DNA of 21,232 nucleotides, taken from contig WHUZ01000234.1 of assembly GCA_015179045.1 (NCBI GenBank), positions 1 through 21,232 of the forward strand, written 5' to 3'. Below, in pieces: positions 10,356 through 18,278 of the stretch. Position 1 is the stretch's first letter, and every line of letters starts with the position of its first letter. Source of the stretch: Kalaharituber pfeilii. Taxonomy: Eukaryota; Ascomycota; Pezizomycetes; Pezizales; Pezizaceae. The position numbers were made by a program, and so were the translations under genes. The notes under the pieces were generated by a model, which saw only the letters and a program-made list of their open reading frames with translations, searched no databases and was not told where the DNA came from.

Positions 10356-10360
10356 ATCTG
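10356..10360. other. Target-site duplication, left copy (ATCTG)
   Basis: ATCTG directly abuts the left end of the LTR element and is repeated exactly at 17131-17135 after its right end. Five bp is the usual length for Ty3/gypsy integrases. The exact match shows that the element inserted here once and that both ends are original. Confidence 0.93.
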
Positions 10361-10793
10361 TGTAATGGACCGATCTCACGGGGCTAGTAACTGGCACTGA
10401 GTTGCAGATTGAGTCAGGCGGGTCACGCAGTGCTCACAAGTTTGAGCAGGACGCTGCTTGTAGAGGAAAGAGTATGGTCAGGAGAGTATATGTTTTATTG
10501 CTTGAGGGACCTAGACTACGGGGTGGAAAAGAGTCTTTATATACAGGAAAGTGCAACACAGAAACAGAGAGATATAGAAGGGCTTCCTTAAGCGCCGTGC
10601 CTTCAGTAGGATTGCTGTTATCCAAAAAACGTAATTCCTTAAGGACCGACAATTCTGTTATCCAAAAAACGTAATTTCTTAAGTGCCGACAATTCTGTTA
10701 TCCAAAACTGTGCTAGTGGGAGATTCCTTGAACCCGGTCAACCTTAGTACAGTTTTTAGTATAGTTCAGGGTAACTGATTGTGATCCGTGACA
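10361..10793 (-). repeat. 3' LTR of the chromovirus
   Basis: On the element strand it begins TGTCACGGATCAC and ends CCATTACA, giving the canonical TG...CA ends. It aligns over its full length with 16698-17130. I counted about 35 substitutions, 32 of them transitions. A TATATAAA box lies at 10536-10543 and a 40-bp tandem repeat at 10615-10708. The pol stop codon (10794-10796) is immediately upstream. Confidence 0.95.
10615..10708. repeat. 40-bp tandem repeat in the 3' LTR
   Basis: CTGTTATCCAAAAAACGTAA begins at 10615 and 10655 and, as CTGTTATCCAAAAC, at 10695: an exact 40-bp period with about 2.3 copies. A diverged TTCCTTAAGCGCCG copy precedes it at 10584. The same array is in the other LTR, so it predates insertion. 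It lies in U3 upstream of the TATA box and may be a promoter-proximal enhancer. Confidence 0.9.
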
Positions 10794-11040
10794 TTAGGTC
10801 CTCCTTTTTGAGGCCGAGTTCCTAGGAGGTATCAAGGGTCCTAGTTTCTGAGGATATTTGGAATGGAAGTCCTGGAGTAGATCATCACAATGGGTAAGCT
10901 CTTGAAGTGTGTGCCAGTCGTCGGGCCAGTGGGAGTATCCAGCCCATCTCACTAGGTATTGGAGGTGCTTCCTGCATAGGTGTGAGTCTAAGATTTATTC
11001 CACCTCCCATTCGGGTTCCCCATCAATCTTGATCGGTTCT
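10794..11040 (-). other. Chromodomain at the pol C-terminus
   Basis: In the frame that ends with TAA at 10794-10796 the minus strand reads EPEWEVE, a stop (TAA 10995-10997), ILDSHLCRKHLQYLVRWAGY and then DDWHTLQEL. This is a chromodomain with the Tyr and Trp cage region and the WxGY-type turn. In chromoviruses it binds histone marks and steers integration. A basic tail (KRRT) closes the protein. A one-base frame break near 11050 separates it from the integrase tail. The stop codon touches the LTR and the polypurine tract is inside the last codons. Confidence 0.88.
10799..10809 (-). promoter_or_regulatory. Polypurine tract
   Basis: The minus strand reads AAAAAGGAGGA, eleven purines, ending five bases before the LTR start. 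This is the expected position of the RNase H-resistant primer for plus-strand DNA synthesis. It overlaps the codons for the basic C-terminus of pol. Confidence 0.8.
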
Positions 11041-12317
11041 GGAGGGTCTTGTCACTGTCCAGGAGGGGATTAGAGTAGCAGGGTTCTAGGCGAGTGATAT
11101 TAAAGACTGGGTGGAAGTGGGTCATGAGATTTGGAGATAGTTCCAGCTCATAGGTGTGGGGAGAGAGGACTTTGATGATCTTGAAAGGTCCATGACGTTT
11201 TGCTGCGAGCTTTTGGCTGGGTTGCATAGTTTTGATTTGGGTGGAGGTGTTGAGATAGACTTGGTCTCCTTCTTGGTATCTTGAAGGTTCTTGATGGTGA
11301 CGGTTGTAATATTTCTTGTGTCGTTCCTGGGCATCTCTGATGGTATCTTGAAGGTATTGATGGTTGTTCTGAAGCTCCTGGGACAGATCTTGGGCTAAGG
11401 AGTTGATTGCGGCTTGCCCCGGTGTAGTACCAAAACGCGGATGGAACCCTTGGAATGCATAGAAGGGAGACATTCTGGTGGTATCCGATTGGTGATTGTT
11501 GTATGCAAATTTGGCCATAGGAAGCTTAGAGGCCCAATTGTCTTGTTGATAGTTAATGTAGTGTCTGAGGTACTCCTCCACAAAACTATTGACTCATTCT
11601 GTTTGTCCGTCAGTCTGTGGATAGAAGGCTGTAGAGTATTTTGGCTTGATTCCCAGATGGTTGCAGAGGGTGTTCCAGAAACGGTTCTTAAATATTGAGG
11701 CACAGTCTGTAATAATTTCTTGAGGTAGGCCATGGAGTCTTACTATATTTTGGAGAAATAGTTGAGCTAGCTCCTCTGCATTGTCACTTTTCTTTGCCGG
11801 GATGAAGTGTGCCATCTTGGTGAGTCTATCAACTATGACAAGGATTGCATTATATCCTTGGCTTGGTAGGAGGTCCGTAATGTAATCCATGGTAACACAG
11901 GTCCAGGGGGTTTCTGGGGTTGAAGAGGGTTTAGAAGTCCATATGGCTTGTGGTGGAGAGGCTTGTTTTGTTTGCACTTATGACAGTTGTTAATGTAGCG
12001 GGCTATAATTTTTTCCATATCTGAGGCCAATAGTACATTCTTGAGATAAGTTCGAAGGTTTTGTCTCGACCTAGGTGTCCTGCTAGTAGTGCATCATGGT
12101 GTTCCTGAATGACCTGAATGTACCGTGACTTGGGTAACATGACTCTTGAGTCATATATGAGGGTTCCTGACTCGTCAATTGAGTATAGCTTGAGGTTAAT
12201 AAGGCGGGAGTGTTTGCTTCCAATTTTGAGTTCCATCTTGATAGTTCGGAGCATGGGGTCTTGATCCTGGTCCTGAATCAATGTATTGATATCCTGGGTA
12301 TTGACTTGAGCAAACAT
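11041..12317 (-). other. Integrase region of pol
   Basis: An HHCC zinc-binding module is split by a frame break: HHDALLAGH near 12100-12070 and CHKC near 11985-11974. The DDE core follows in 11594-11977 with Asp in TMDYI (residue 31 of that frame), Asp in ITDCAS (residue 91) and Glu in QTDGQTE (residue 127). This is the canonical D,D35E spacing, so all three catalytic residues remain. An Arg codon after that Glu is now TGA (11594-11596). The tail 10988-11581 has the GPY/F-type KRHGPFKII and HFHPVFNITRLEP blocks typical of Ty3/gypsy. Confidence 0.92.
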
Positions 12318-12399
12318 GGAAGGCTTGAGGATAGTTTGGTATTATTGTGTGAGCCTGTGGTCCCTCTCCCTAGGAAGATCTCCTGATCGTCTTGTGAGT

Positions 12400-13710
12400 G
12401 TGTCTGCCTTTTTATTTTTCTTCCTTCCCTATATATAATCTTAAAATTGAAATCTGTGAGCTCTTCCATCCATCTGATCTAGCATTGATTGAGTTTCTTA
12501 GTTGTTATGAAGTATACCAGATTCTTGTGGTCTGTATATACTTGAATATCCTCATTATAGACATCACTTCGGAGGTGGTGCCTCCATTCCTTGAAAGCGT
12601 CCACTATGGCAAGTAGCTCCTTATCGTAGATTTCATAGTTGCACTGTGCGGGAGTCATACGGTAGCTGTAGAATGCAACTGGGTGAGTTTTTTCCTTCAT
12701 GTTCTTGACTCAGTACTCTGGCTACCACATAGTCTGAAGCGTCGGTTTCCAGGGTAGCTGGTCTGGAGGGGTCGAAGTACTTTAGGATTGGTGCAGATGT
12801 GAAGGATTCTTTGAGCTTTTCGAATGCCTGCTGCTGTCTTGGTTCCCATTTGAACACTTAATCCTTTTTTAGCAGGTCATACAATGGTCCTACAACCTTG
12901 CTGTAGTTTAGGATAAAGCGTCTGTAGAAGTTAGCAAACCCTAAAAAGGTTTGGATATCCTTTATTGATCTAGGGGTTTCCCATTCCTTAATTGCTTCGA
13001 CTTTCTTGGGGTTCATCTTAATGCTGTCTGTAGTTACTATGAATCCCAAATACTCGACCTGTTATTTATGAAAATCGCATTTTTCTGCTTTAACATATAG
13101 CCCATATTCTCTCAGCCTGTGGAGAACTCTTTTGACGTGTTGTATATGGTCCTGGAGTGAGGTGCTGAAGATGATAATATCATCTAGATAAGGAGTGCAG
13201 AATTCATCCAAAAATTCTCTGAGGATATTGTTGATGTGAGCTTGGAATGTGGCGGGTGCATTAGTGAGCCCAAAGGGCATGATCTTGTATTCGAAGTGTC
13301 TATAACGGGTCCGGAAGGCTGTTTTCCATTCATCTCCTTCCTTAATCCTGATTCGATAATAGGCTTCCCTAATGTCTAGCTTAGTGTAGTATTTGGCTCC
13401 CTTGAGTCGGTCAAGAGTTTCATTGATAAGGGGAAGTGGAGTACGGTTCTTGATTGTGATATTGTTAAGTCCCCTATAGTCCACACACAATGTAATGATC
13501 TGTCAGGTTTGGGTACAAAGAGGATTGGCACCCCTGTAGGGGAGGTGGATGCCTGAATGAATCCTTTCCTTAGATTGTCTTCCAGTTATTCTCGTAGGGT
13601 GAGGAGTTCCTTTGTGTTGAGGTTGTAGAGAGGGCCAAACGGGGGTGACTTTCCTTCTTCCAAGATAATGGCATGATTGATCCCTGGTCTATGGGGGGGA
13701 GTTGCTCTGC
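12400..13710 (-). other. Reverse transcriptase and RNase H region of pol
   Basis: RT fingers start near 13700. The palm has LDIREAYY (first Asp near 13376), FGLTNAP and the catalytic YLDD at 13179-13190, all intact. The thumb follows with FLGFANFYRRFI. RNase H has TDAS (Asp of the active site, near 12743), YDKELLAI (Glu) and YTDHKNL (Asp). The domain is interrupted by TAA at 13062 and 12858, TAG at 12479, and frame breaks near 13490 and at the T run 12688-12693. Confidence 0.93.
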
Positions 13711-14088
13711 TTTGTCCTGGTCAAAGACATCAATAAAGTCATAATATTCCTTGGGTACATATTCCTTGGGGTCTTTGCGTTCCTTCTGACAATTCCTATC
13801 ATGTGAGTGCTGTATCATTTCCTGGATTCTTTGGCTAGATACTTGGTTTGCTTGATGGAATAAGGCTTGGTCTATATCATGAATATTAATGTTATAGGTG
13901 GGGTGCTTCTTAGCGAGAGTCTTGAAGGCGATAGCATTAACGAAGGCTATCTTATTTTGTAGGGTTAAGGTAGCTGGTCGCTCATAGAGGAGTTGAATGG
14001 GTTGGTTTCCTGAGTTGTGGGGGTTGCAAGAGGGGGGAAAACGGAGTTGATTTTTGTCGTAATCTATTTGGATATTGTGCATTCTTTG

Positions 14089-14631
14089 CTAACCTATTCC
14101 AAGTACTAGAGGATTATCCTTGCAGGTTTCAGTAATCCTGAATTCAATTAGCTCTTCATGGCCATTAATGTTCATCTTGACAACACACCCTTCTTGGATA
14201 AGGGGGTCCTTGGCTTGGGTTTTGTCCATAAAGATCAGGTTGACTACTTGAGATATACATTGGGTTGTGAGCCCGCCCTCTTGAACTACCCTTGGGTGCA
14301 TGAGATTACCTTGTGCACCCTGATCTAGAAACGTATAGGTCTTGACTTGGCTTGATTCTGAGTTTGATTTTTGAGATAATAATATAGGCAGTAAGAGAGG
14401 GAAATCATTCAGTTCAGAAAACGCAGCATGAAATTCGACATTATTTCTTGAGTCTTCTAGAGACTCGACTCTAACATTGCATAATGAGAAATCAATAGGA
14501 ACTTCAGAAAGGACTTGAGGGGCTTCAGAAAAACTAGGAAAACATGAGCAAGAGGCTTGGAAACAGTGAGAACACAATGATAATGAAGTTTGAGGTAGGA
14601 CGGAAAAAAGGTTCTTAGAAACTTGAGACAC
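14089..14631 (-). other. Protease region of pol, with D-Q-G in place of D-S/T-G
   Basis: This open part of pol contains TFLDQGAQGN (Asp codon 14323-14325), at the position of the retropepsin active-site loop, and VLGIG near the end, equivalent to the closing hydrophobic-Gly motif. The next codon is TAG (14089-14091) where Trp is normal (LGIxW). Gln in the second place of the triad would need more than one simple transition from Ser or Thr, so it may be native to this family. A Cys-rich stretch (LCSHCFQASCSC) lies upstream of the fold. Confidence 0.75.
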
Positions 14632-14714
14632 CTGAAGACTTGACCTTGATTCTGAGCTTGGTGCGGTAGCAATAAAGCTATTGGATCGAGTAGAAGAGAG
14701 GCTACCTGTCTTCT

Positions 14715-14724
14715 CTACTTTTTA
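14715..14724 (-). promoter_or_regulatory. Candidate gag-pol -1 frameshift site
   Basis: Gag ends GAT AAA AAG TAG (stop 14715-14717). Pol in the -1 frame is closed by TAA at 14722-14724 and open from 14721. A -1 slip over AAA AAG joins the two without other change. The heptamer T-AAA-AAG is not the canonical X-XXY-YYZ, because the first base is T. A downstream stem or pseudoknot was not modelled. Confidence 0.5.
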
Positions 14725-14858
14725 TCGTTTAACTCCTTGATTTTAACACCTCCAGCCTTACTGGCAGTATCTGTATTAATTTGATTCAGTCTGCGTGGCA
14801 GAGGAGAGGTGGTGTTCTTGGTGGGAGTTGGTTAATGGGAGTAGGGCAGGCGTTTGGG

Positions 14859-14900
14859 GCATTGGTAGGCGAAGTGTTTTCCCTTCCTGCAATAGTAGCA
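14859..14900 (-). other. CCHC zinc knuckle of Gag
   Basis: The minus strand reads CYYCRKGKHFAYQC, an exact C-x2-C-x4-H-x4-C spacing. It is in the same frame as the Gag domain at 15033-15683, separated from it by one nonsense codon. It binds genomic RNA in the particle. Confidence 0.95.
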
Positions 14901-16686
14901 TAGACCTTGTTGTTGGCGCCTCTGTCTTTCTTCCTTAGAGACCTGCCTTACTGCATCTAATTCCATTTCCATTGGGCCATGGTATCCTTGACTAATGGCT
15001 TCGGTATACGTCTTAGGAGGAGTGGAGGACCTTTAGGGTGCAGGAGGTCCTTGAGAGGGCCGCGGTTTCGGTAAGAGAAGCTGGAGGTTAGCCTTTCTCT
15101 GGTTAAAGTAGTTGTTGTCTATTTCCGTTAAGTTCTCAACCAACTTTGATAGTTTCCAACTGTTGGCTCCTATCTGTGTTAGAAGCCAATCTCGAAGTCG
15201 CGGAGCCAGTCCTCTTCTGATTGCTATAATTTTTCCCACATCATCGATCCCAGCATCAATCGCAAGGCGCTGTACCTGAGTCCAATATGCTGTAAATCTG
15301 GCATCTCCCTGAGCGAGCTTGTCGAGCTGTTGCTGTGCGTGGCCTTTCTCATCACTAATTCCGAAGGCAGCGGTAAGAGCTTTTCGGAAGGCATCATAGT
15401 CAGAGAAGGCCTTCTTAAGGGTGTCATTATCCTGGAGATAAGGCTCGAACCACTTAGAGGCTGTGTCTCGTAGGAAGGAGAAGGCATAGTTAATTTTAGT
15501 ATGGTCATCCTTGAAATGGTCAGGGTTGTTGGTGAATTGGATGGATAGCTGGTTGAACCATCCCCTGAGCTTCTCTCGTTCGCCAGAGTAGGTTTCTGGC
15601 TCCTTGATTTTGATATTGGATTTCCCTTTGATGCTGTCCAGCAGCTGCTTGAACTGAGTTTCTGTGAAGGTGATGGTGGACATGGTAGGCCGGGGAGTAG
15701 AGGTTCTTGATGGAGGAGGATTGGGGGTAGCTGTTCGTTGTGGGGGGAAGTCAGTGTCAGATTCGGAAGTGGAGCTTCCGAAGTCGATTTCCGGCTTGGG
15801 TTCCCTTAGTTCTTCCAGTTTCTAATCGTGAGGGTTCCAGAAATATTCTTCTGGCCAGTCAGGTTCTTCGTTTTCTTGGAAGTCCTCGTCAGCTGTCTCT
15901 TCTGGGTTTTGTAACTCTTCTTTGATCTGCTGTAAGAGGTAGTCGTAGGCGTAAGAGTCTGTGGCTTGGTAGACGAGTGTGTTTCCTTGTTGAAGTTGTT
16001 GTTGGGCGAGATTGTAGAGGTCCACGAGATTATTCTAGTTTGACAGAGAGTCCGGTATCATGAGTCCTTGATACTTACTTGGGCCAGCTTGAGGAGAGGC
16101 AATGGGTGTGAGGTATTGGGTGTAGACCCATCGTTTTTTGTACCCTGACTCCTGGTCAGTCTGCATTCCTTGTTTTGTATACTTGACGCTTTGGATGAGG
16201 TCTAAGCTTGAGTTGATATATCGTTGAGGGAGGAGGGGGGCGTCCTTTTGTACTACAAGAAGAGTCTGAGTAAGGGAGAGCGTGTATAAAAGAGCCTTCA
16301 AGATTGCAGAGTATAGTGTAGTGGATATTCTGAGCACAACGTGGGGCTCCTTGTTCATGACAGGTCTTCTTCATTGATTGGGCAGTAGGGACAATTGCAG
16401 TTATGGTCTGGTATGAAGAGGTGTCCAAATTCTGGGATGGGGTCTTGTTGGACTGTGGTTGTTCCCCTGGTAACGACTTGGATGCCTTGGAGAATTTCAT
16501 CCACTGGGACGAATTGGGGGGAGGTGTTTGTGAGGGCTCGATAGGAGGCAGCAGCGAAAGAGAGAGTGGCTCGTAGAAGGGGCTTCAGTGTCTGGAGTAG
16601 TGGTCACGGGATCCTAATTGTAGTGTAACGTGGAGCAGATTCGATCATAACCTTGCTGGCATCCTGGTTCTTAAGGGAATGAGGCG

Positions 16687-16696
16687 AAGCAATAAA
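16687..16696 (-). promoter_or_regulatory. Self-priming-type primer-binding site
   Basis: One base after the 5' LTR the element strand reads TTTATTGCTT. It is an exact 10-nt complement of AAGCAATAAA at 16831-16840, 38 nt downstream of the start of TATAAA, where transcription should begin. There is no TGG as in tRNA-primed elements. This matches the Tf1/sushi arrangement, in which the RNA 5' end folds back as primer. Confidence 0.72.
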
Positions 16697-16830
16697 GTAT
16701 AACGGACCGACCTCATGGGGCTATTAACTAGTGCTGAGTCGCAGATCAAGTCAGGCGGGTCACGCAGTGCTCACAAGTTTAAGCAGGATGCTGCTTGTAG
16801 AGGAAAGAGTATAGTCAGGAGAGTATATGT

Positions 16831-16840
16831 TTTATTGCTT
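16831..16840 (-). promoter_or_regulatory. Presumed RNA 5' end, complementary to the primer-binding site
   Basis: The element strand reads AAGCAATAAA and pairs perfectly with 16687-16696. Its distance from the TATA box suggests that it is the first transcribed sequence. The same decamer is at 10494-10503 in the 3' LTR. Confidence 0.65.
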
Positions 16841-16872
16841 GAGGGACCTAGGCTATGGGGTGGAAAAGAGTC

Positions 16873-16880
16873 TTTATATA
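16873..16880 (-). promoter_or_regulatory. TATA box of the chromovirus 5' LTR
   Basis: TATATAAA on the element strand, about 250 nt into the LTR, is conserved in the 3' LTR at 10536-10543. It is the only strong TATA motif at a sensible position, downstream of the tandem array. Confidence 0.75.
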
Positions 16881-16951
16881 CAGGAAAGTGTAACAAGGAA
16901 ACAGAGAGATATAGAAGGGCTTCCTTAAGCGCTATGCCTTCAGCAGGATTG

Positions 16952-17045
16952 CTGTTATCTAAAAAACGTAATTCCTTAAGCGCTGACAATTCTATTATCC
17001 AAAAAACGTAATTCCTTAAGCGCCGACAATTCTGTTATCCAAAAC
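16952..17045. repeat. 40-bp tandem repeat in the 5' LTR
   Basis: Units start at 16952, 16992 and 17032 with the same 40-bp period as in the 3' LTR (10615-10708), differing from it by transitions and a few other changes. It includes the direct motif TTCCTTAAGCG. Confidence 0.9.
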
Positions 17046-17130
17046 TGTGCTAGTAGGAGATTCCTTGAACCCGGTTAACTTTAGTATAGTTTTTAGTACA
17101 GTTTAGGGTAACCGATTGTGATCCGTGACA

Positions 17131-17135
17131 ATCTG
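17131..17135. other. Target-site duplication, right copy (ATCTG)
   Basis: Exact repeat of 10356-10360 directly after the right LTR end. Removing one copy and the element rejoins the Plavaka-type coding relic. Confidence 0.93.
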
Positions 17136-17620
17136 TCTCCTAGTAGTCTAGTAAGGAAATACAGTATATTAGAAAGGTTGTATTAAGTACTTTTGCTACT
17201 GCTTTATGTCAGACAGCCAATCAACCATAGTTGACAGAAGGACAAAAACAAGACTTTGACAAAGCAATCTCCTACATTAGATATCTAATGGATTTCATAC
17301 TAATGGCATAGTATAGAAGTCATACTGCATCCACTATCACATATATGGAAAAGTATTTGCAGAAGTTCTATGAGTATAAGGATGTCTTCCTCACTTGCTG
17401 CACTGGGAAAGAAGCACAGAACGAGGCTGGAAAAGCAAAACAACAACTTGCATCAGATTATTGCCTTGCAGAAGCCTCTGAGCAACATACTGTAGCACAA
17501 TGAGAGTAGTTGAGGAAGGAGCTCCTATTAGAGCGTCAGTGTTATAGGGTACATAAGGTAGGCCATCTACTAATTAACTAAGTAAAGAGTTGCTATAGAA
17601 ATAAAGTAGTTAAGAAGTAA
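17136..17620 (+). pseudogene. Plavaka-type transposase relic, 3' part
   Basis: This is the continuation of the gene cut at 10360. A short stretch in the upstream frame (SLVRKYSILER) is followed by a one-base frame break near 17177. Then one frame reads to TAA 17618-17620. It contains LTEGQKQDFDKAISYI and LMDFILMA, a stop (TAG) at a Gln position, YRSHTASTITYMEKYLQKF and YKDVFL. This is the C-terminal helical block of the ascomycete branch of these transposases. A Lys/Glu/Ala-rich basic segment follows. Further stops are at TGA and TAG near 17504-17511. The true C-terminus may extend further, since sense-like sequence continues weakly after 17620. Confidence 0.72.
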
Positions 17621-18278
17621 ATAAGTATTATATTTATTAGAGTCGAGTTTTGGGTTCTTGCCCCTCTAACTCCAGTGGGTCCAGCTTCTCATTTATATAG
17701 AAGTAATTCTTTCAGGACAGTATAGTTAATCTGGTTCAAATGATACCTGAGGATCAAGTCAGGCTCTGCAAATACTAAGTAGAAATAGCCTTAATAGTGA
17801 ACCAACCCATATATAAAAATAATACAATATTATTAAGAAATCCAAAATGTTTTCATGCAAATCTTATGCTAATAATAATTATAACTCCGGTACCTATACA
17901 AAAGACTTAATGCAAATCTCTAACAATTATAATTCCAGCACCTATGTAAAAGATAATAAATAAAATAGAAGAGGTTATTGTGTAATACCTTTTGTGAAAC
18001 AGGACTGCCGATTATAGTCAGTAACCAAGATTGCTAATCTTAGCAGTTAATTACACCATACTAGGCAACCCATTACCACTACCCTACTTGTTAGTGTTAG
18101 CTAGACATCCTAGTAGTAGTATTGAAATGGTAATACCTTTTAATGAAACTTTAGCGAGATGTTTATATAGTATGACAGGTTACTCTTATAATAGTACTCC
18201 CCTTCTTAGAGCATATGTCCCAAGTGCCTGTTAGCTATTACTCTTTTGAAAACGTAAGCATTCACAGTTTAATATCTA
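17621..18278. other. Spacer between transposase relic and repeat copy B
   Basis: AT-rich, no supported gene. It contains a two-unit tandem repeat (17855-17955). A 67-codon open frame at 18031-18234 has no recognisable feature. Confidence 0.45.
17855..17955 (+). repeat. Two-unit tandem repeat, period about 55 bp
   Basis: ATGCAAATCT begins both units (17855 and 17910). Each continues through AATTATAA, TCC and a CACCTATG- or TACCTATA-type block to AAAAGA. The units differ by transitions and small gaps. Confidence 0.65.

Larger units (their letters stand above)
8608..10360 (+). pseudogene. Plavaka-type transposase relic, 5' part
   Basis: A plus-strand frame starts at ATG 8608 and stays in phase to 9519. 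It opens with a C2H2-type finger: TGT Cys at 8626, then Tyr (TAT, 8635-8637) where the second Cys belongs, then His-x4-His in IEHLYKKH. An acidic linker follows (8833-9096). The conserved Plavaka block comes next: NALDYKLAQFF, a LYKLLDSM stretch, FYYCNIL, and the WWW motif, whose middle Trp is now TAG (near 9500). After a 52-bp intron, frame 9572-10360 carries LTNFS and KKLWPLYLS, then a CADEQV block (second acidic motif) and FDYVWKRLP. In VTYLTNFS the Asp normally found three residues before Tyr is Asn (9620-9622). The product would be the DDE-type nuclease of a fungal CMC-related DNA transposon. Nine or more in-frame stops and the retrotransposon insertion at 10361 make it dead. The remainder resumes at 17136. 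Family assignment rests on recalled motifs. Confidence 0.78.
10794..14721 (-). pseudogene. pol: Chromovirus pol polyprotein, broken
   Basis: Pol encodes the enzymes for reverse transcription and integration. The frame opens at 14721 in -1 phase relative to gag and ends at TAA 10794-10796, about 1300 codons. Domain order on the minus strand: protease (about 14400-14200), reverse transcriptase (about 13700-12900), RNase H (about 12850-12400), integrase (about 12250-11050), chromodomain. Premature stops are at 14089, 13586, 13062, 12858, 12479, 12342, 11594 and 10995 (lowest base of each codon). Most fit CAA/CAG-to-TAA/TAG, CGA-to-TGA or TGG-to-TAG. One-base frame breaks are inferred near 13693-13699 (seven-G run), 13490, 12688-12693 (six-T run), 12415, 12020, 11910 and 11050. 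Six behave as deletions and the one at 12688 as an insertion. No product of useful length can be made without suppressing these. Confidence 0.93.
14715..16648 (-). pseudogene. gag: Chromovirus gag, broken
   Basis: Gag forms the particle that packages the RNA. The likely start is ATG at 16646-16648, 39 nt after the primer-binding site, and the end is TAG 14715-14717, about 640 codons. N-terminal part: a segment with HNCNCPYC (near 16400), then a one-base frame break near 16358 at an ATGA overlap. Middle: Gln/Glu-rich and Pro/Ser/Thr-rich stretches. The Retrotrans_gag-type domain starts at about 15683 (PETYSGEREKLRGWFNQL, WFEPYL, RRGLAPRLRDWLL). A CCHC zinc knuckle, CYYCRKGKHFAYQC, is at 14859-14900 with all ligands present. 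Premature stops: TGA 16604, TAG 16035, TAG 15822, TAA 15033, TAA 14832. Except at 16358 the frame is constant, so these stops are the main damage. The ATG at 15681-15683 could be mistaken for the start, but sense sequence continues upstream of it. Confidence 0.9.
10361..17130 (-). mobile_element. Full-length Ty3/gypsy chromovirus, minus strand, 6770 bp
   Basis: The element has two 433-bp LTRs, a 5-bp target duplication, a self-priming-type primer-binding site, gag, pol with the order PR-RT-RH-IN-chromodomain, and a polypurine tract. The order and the chromodomain place it in the chromovirus branch of Metaviridae. It is non-autonomous now: gag has about five premature stops and one frameshift, and pol has about eight stops and seven one-base frame breaks. 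It sits inside the Plavaka-type transposase relic, in opposite orientation, so it is younger than that element. GC content is visibly higher than in the flanks, consistent with later arrival or less mutation. Confidence 0.95.
16698..17130 (-). repeat. 5' LTR of the chromovirus
   Basis: On the element strand it begins TGTCACGGATCAC; its last bases are CCGTTATA, so the expected CA end has become TA by a transition. Length is 433 bp, equal to the other LTR. It contains the 40-bp tandem array (16952-17045) about 85-180 nt into the LTR, a TATA box at 16873-16880 and the presumed transcription start near 16840. The R/U5 boundary was not determined. Confidence 0.95.

Noticed and set aside
10402..10674. 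Plus-strand open frames in both LTRs (also 16715-17011)
   Set aside because: They lie antisense within the LTRs and run over the 40-bp tandem repeat, whose length keeps one frame open. They reflect the repeat, not a gene.
16156..16500. 114-codon minus-strand frame with its own ATG
   Set aside because: It overlaps gag in another phase. The neighbouring frame joins better to the Gag sequence downstream and starts right after the primer-binding site.
18031..18234. 67-codon plus-strand frame
   Set aside because: No motif, no counterpart in copy A, and its length is not exceptional for the window.
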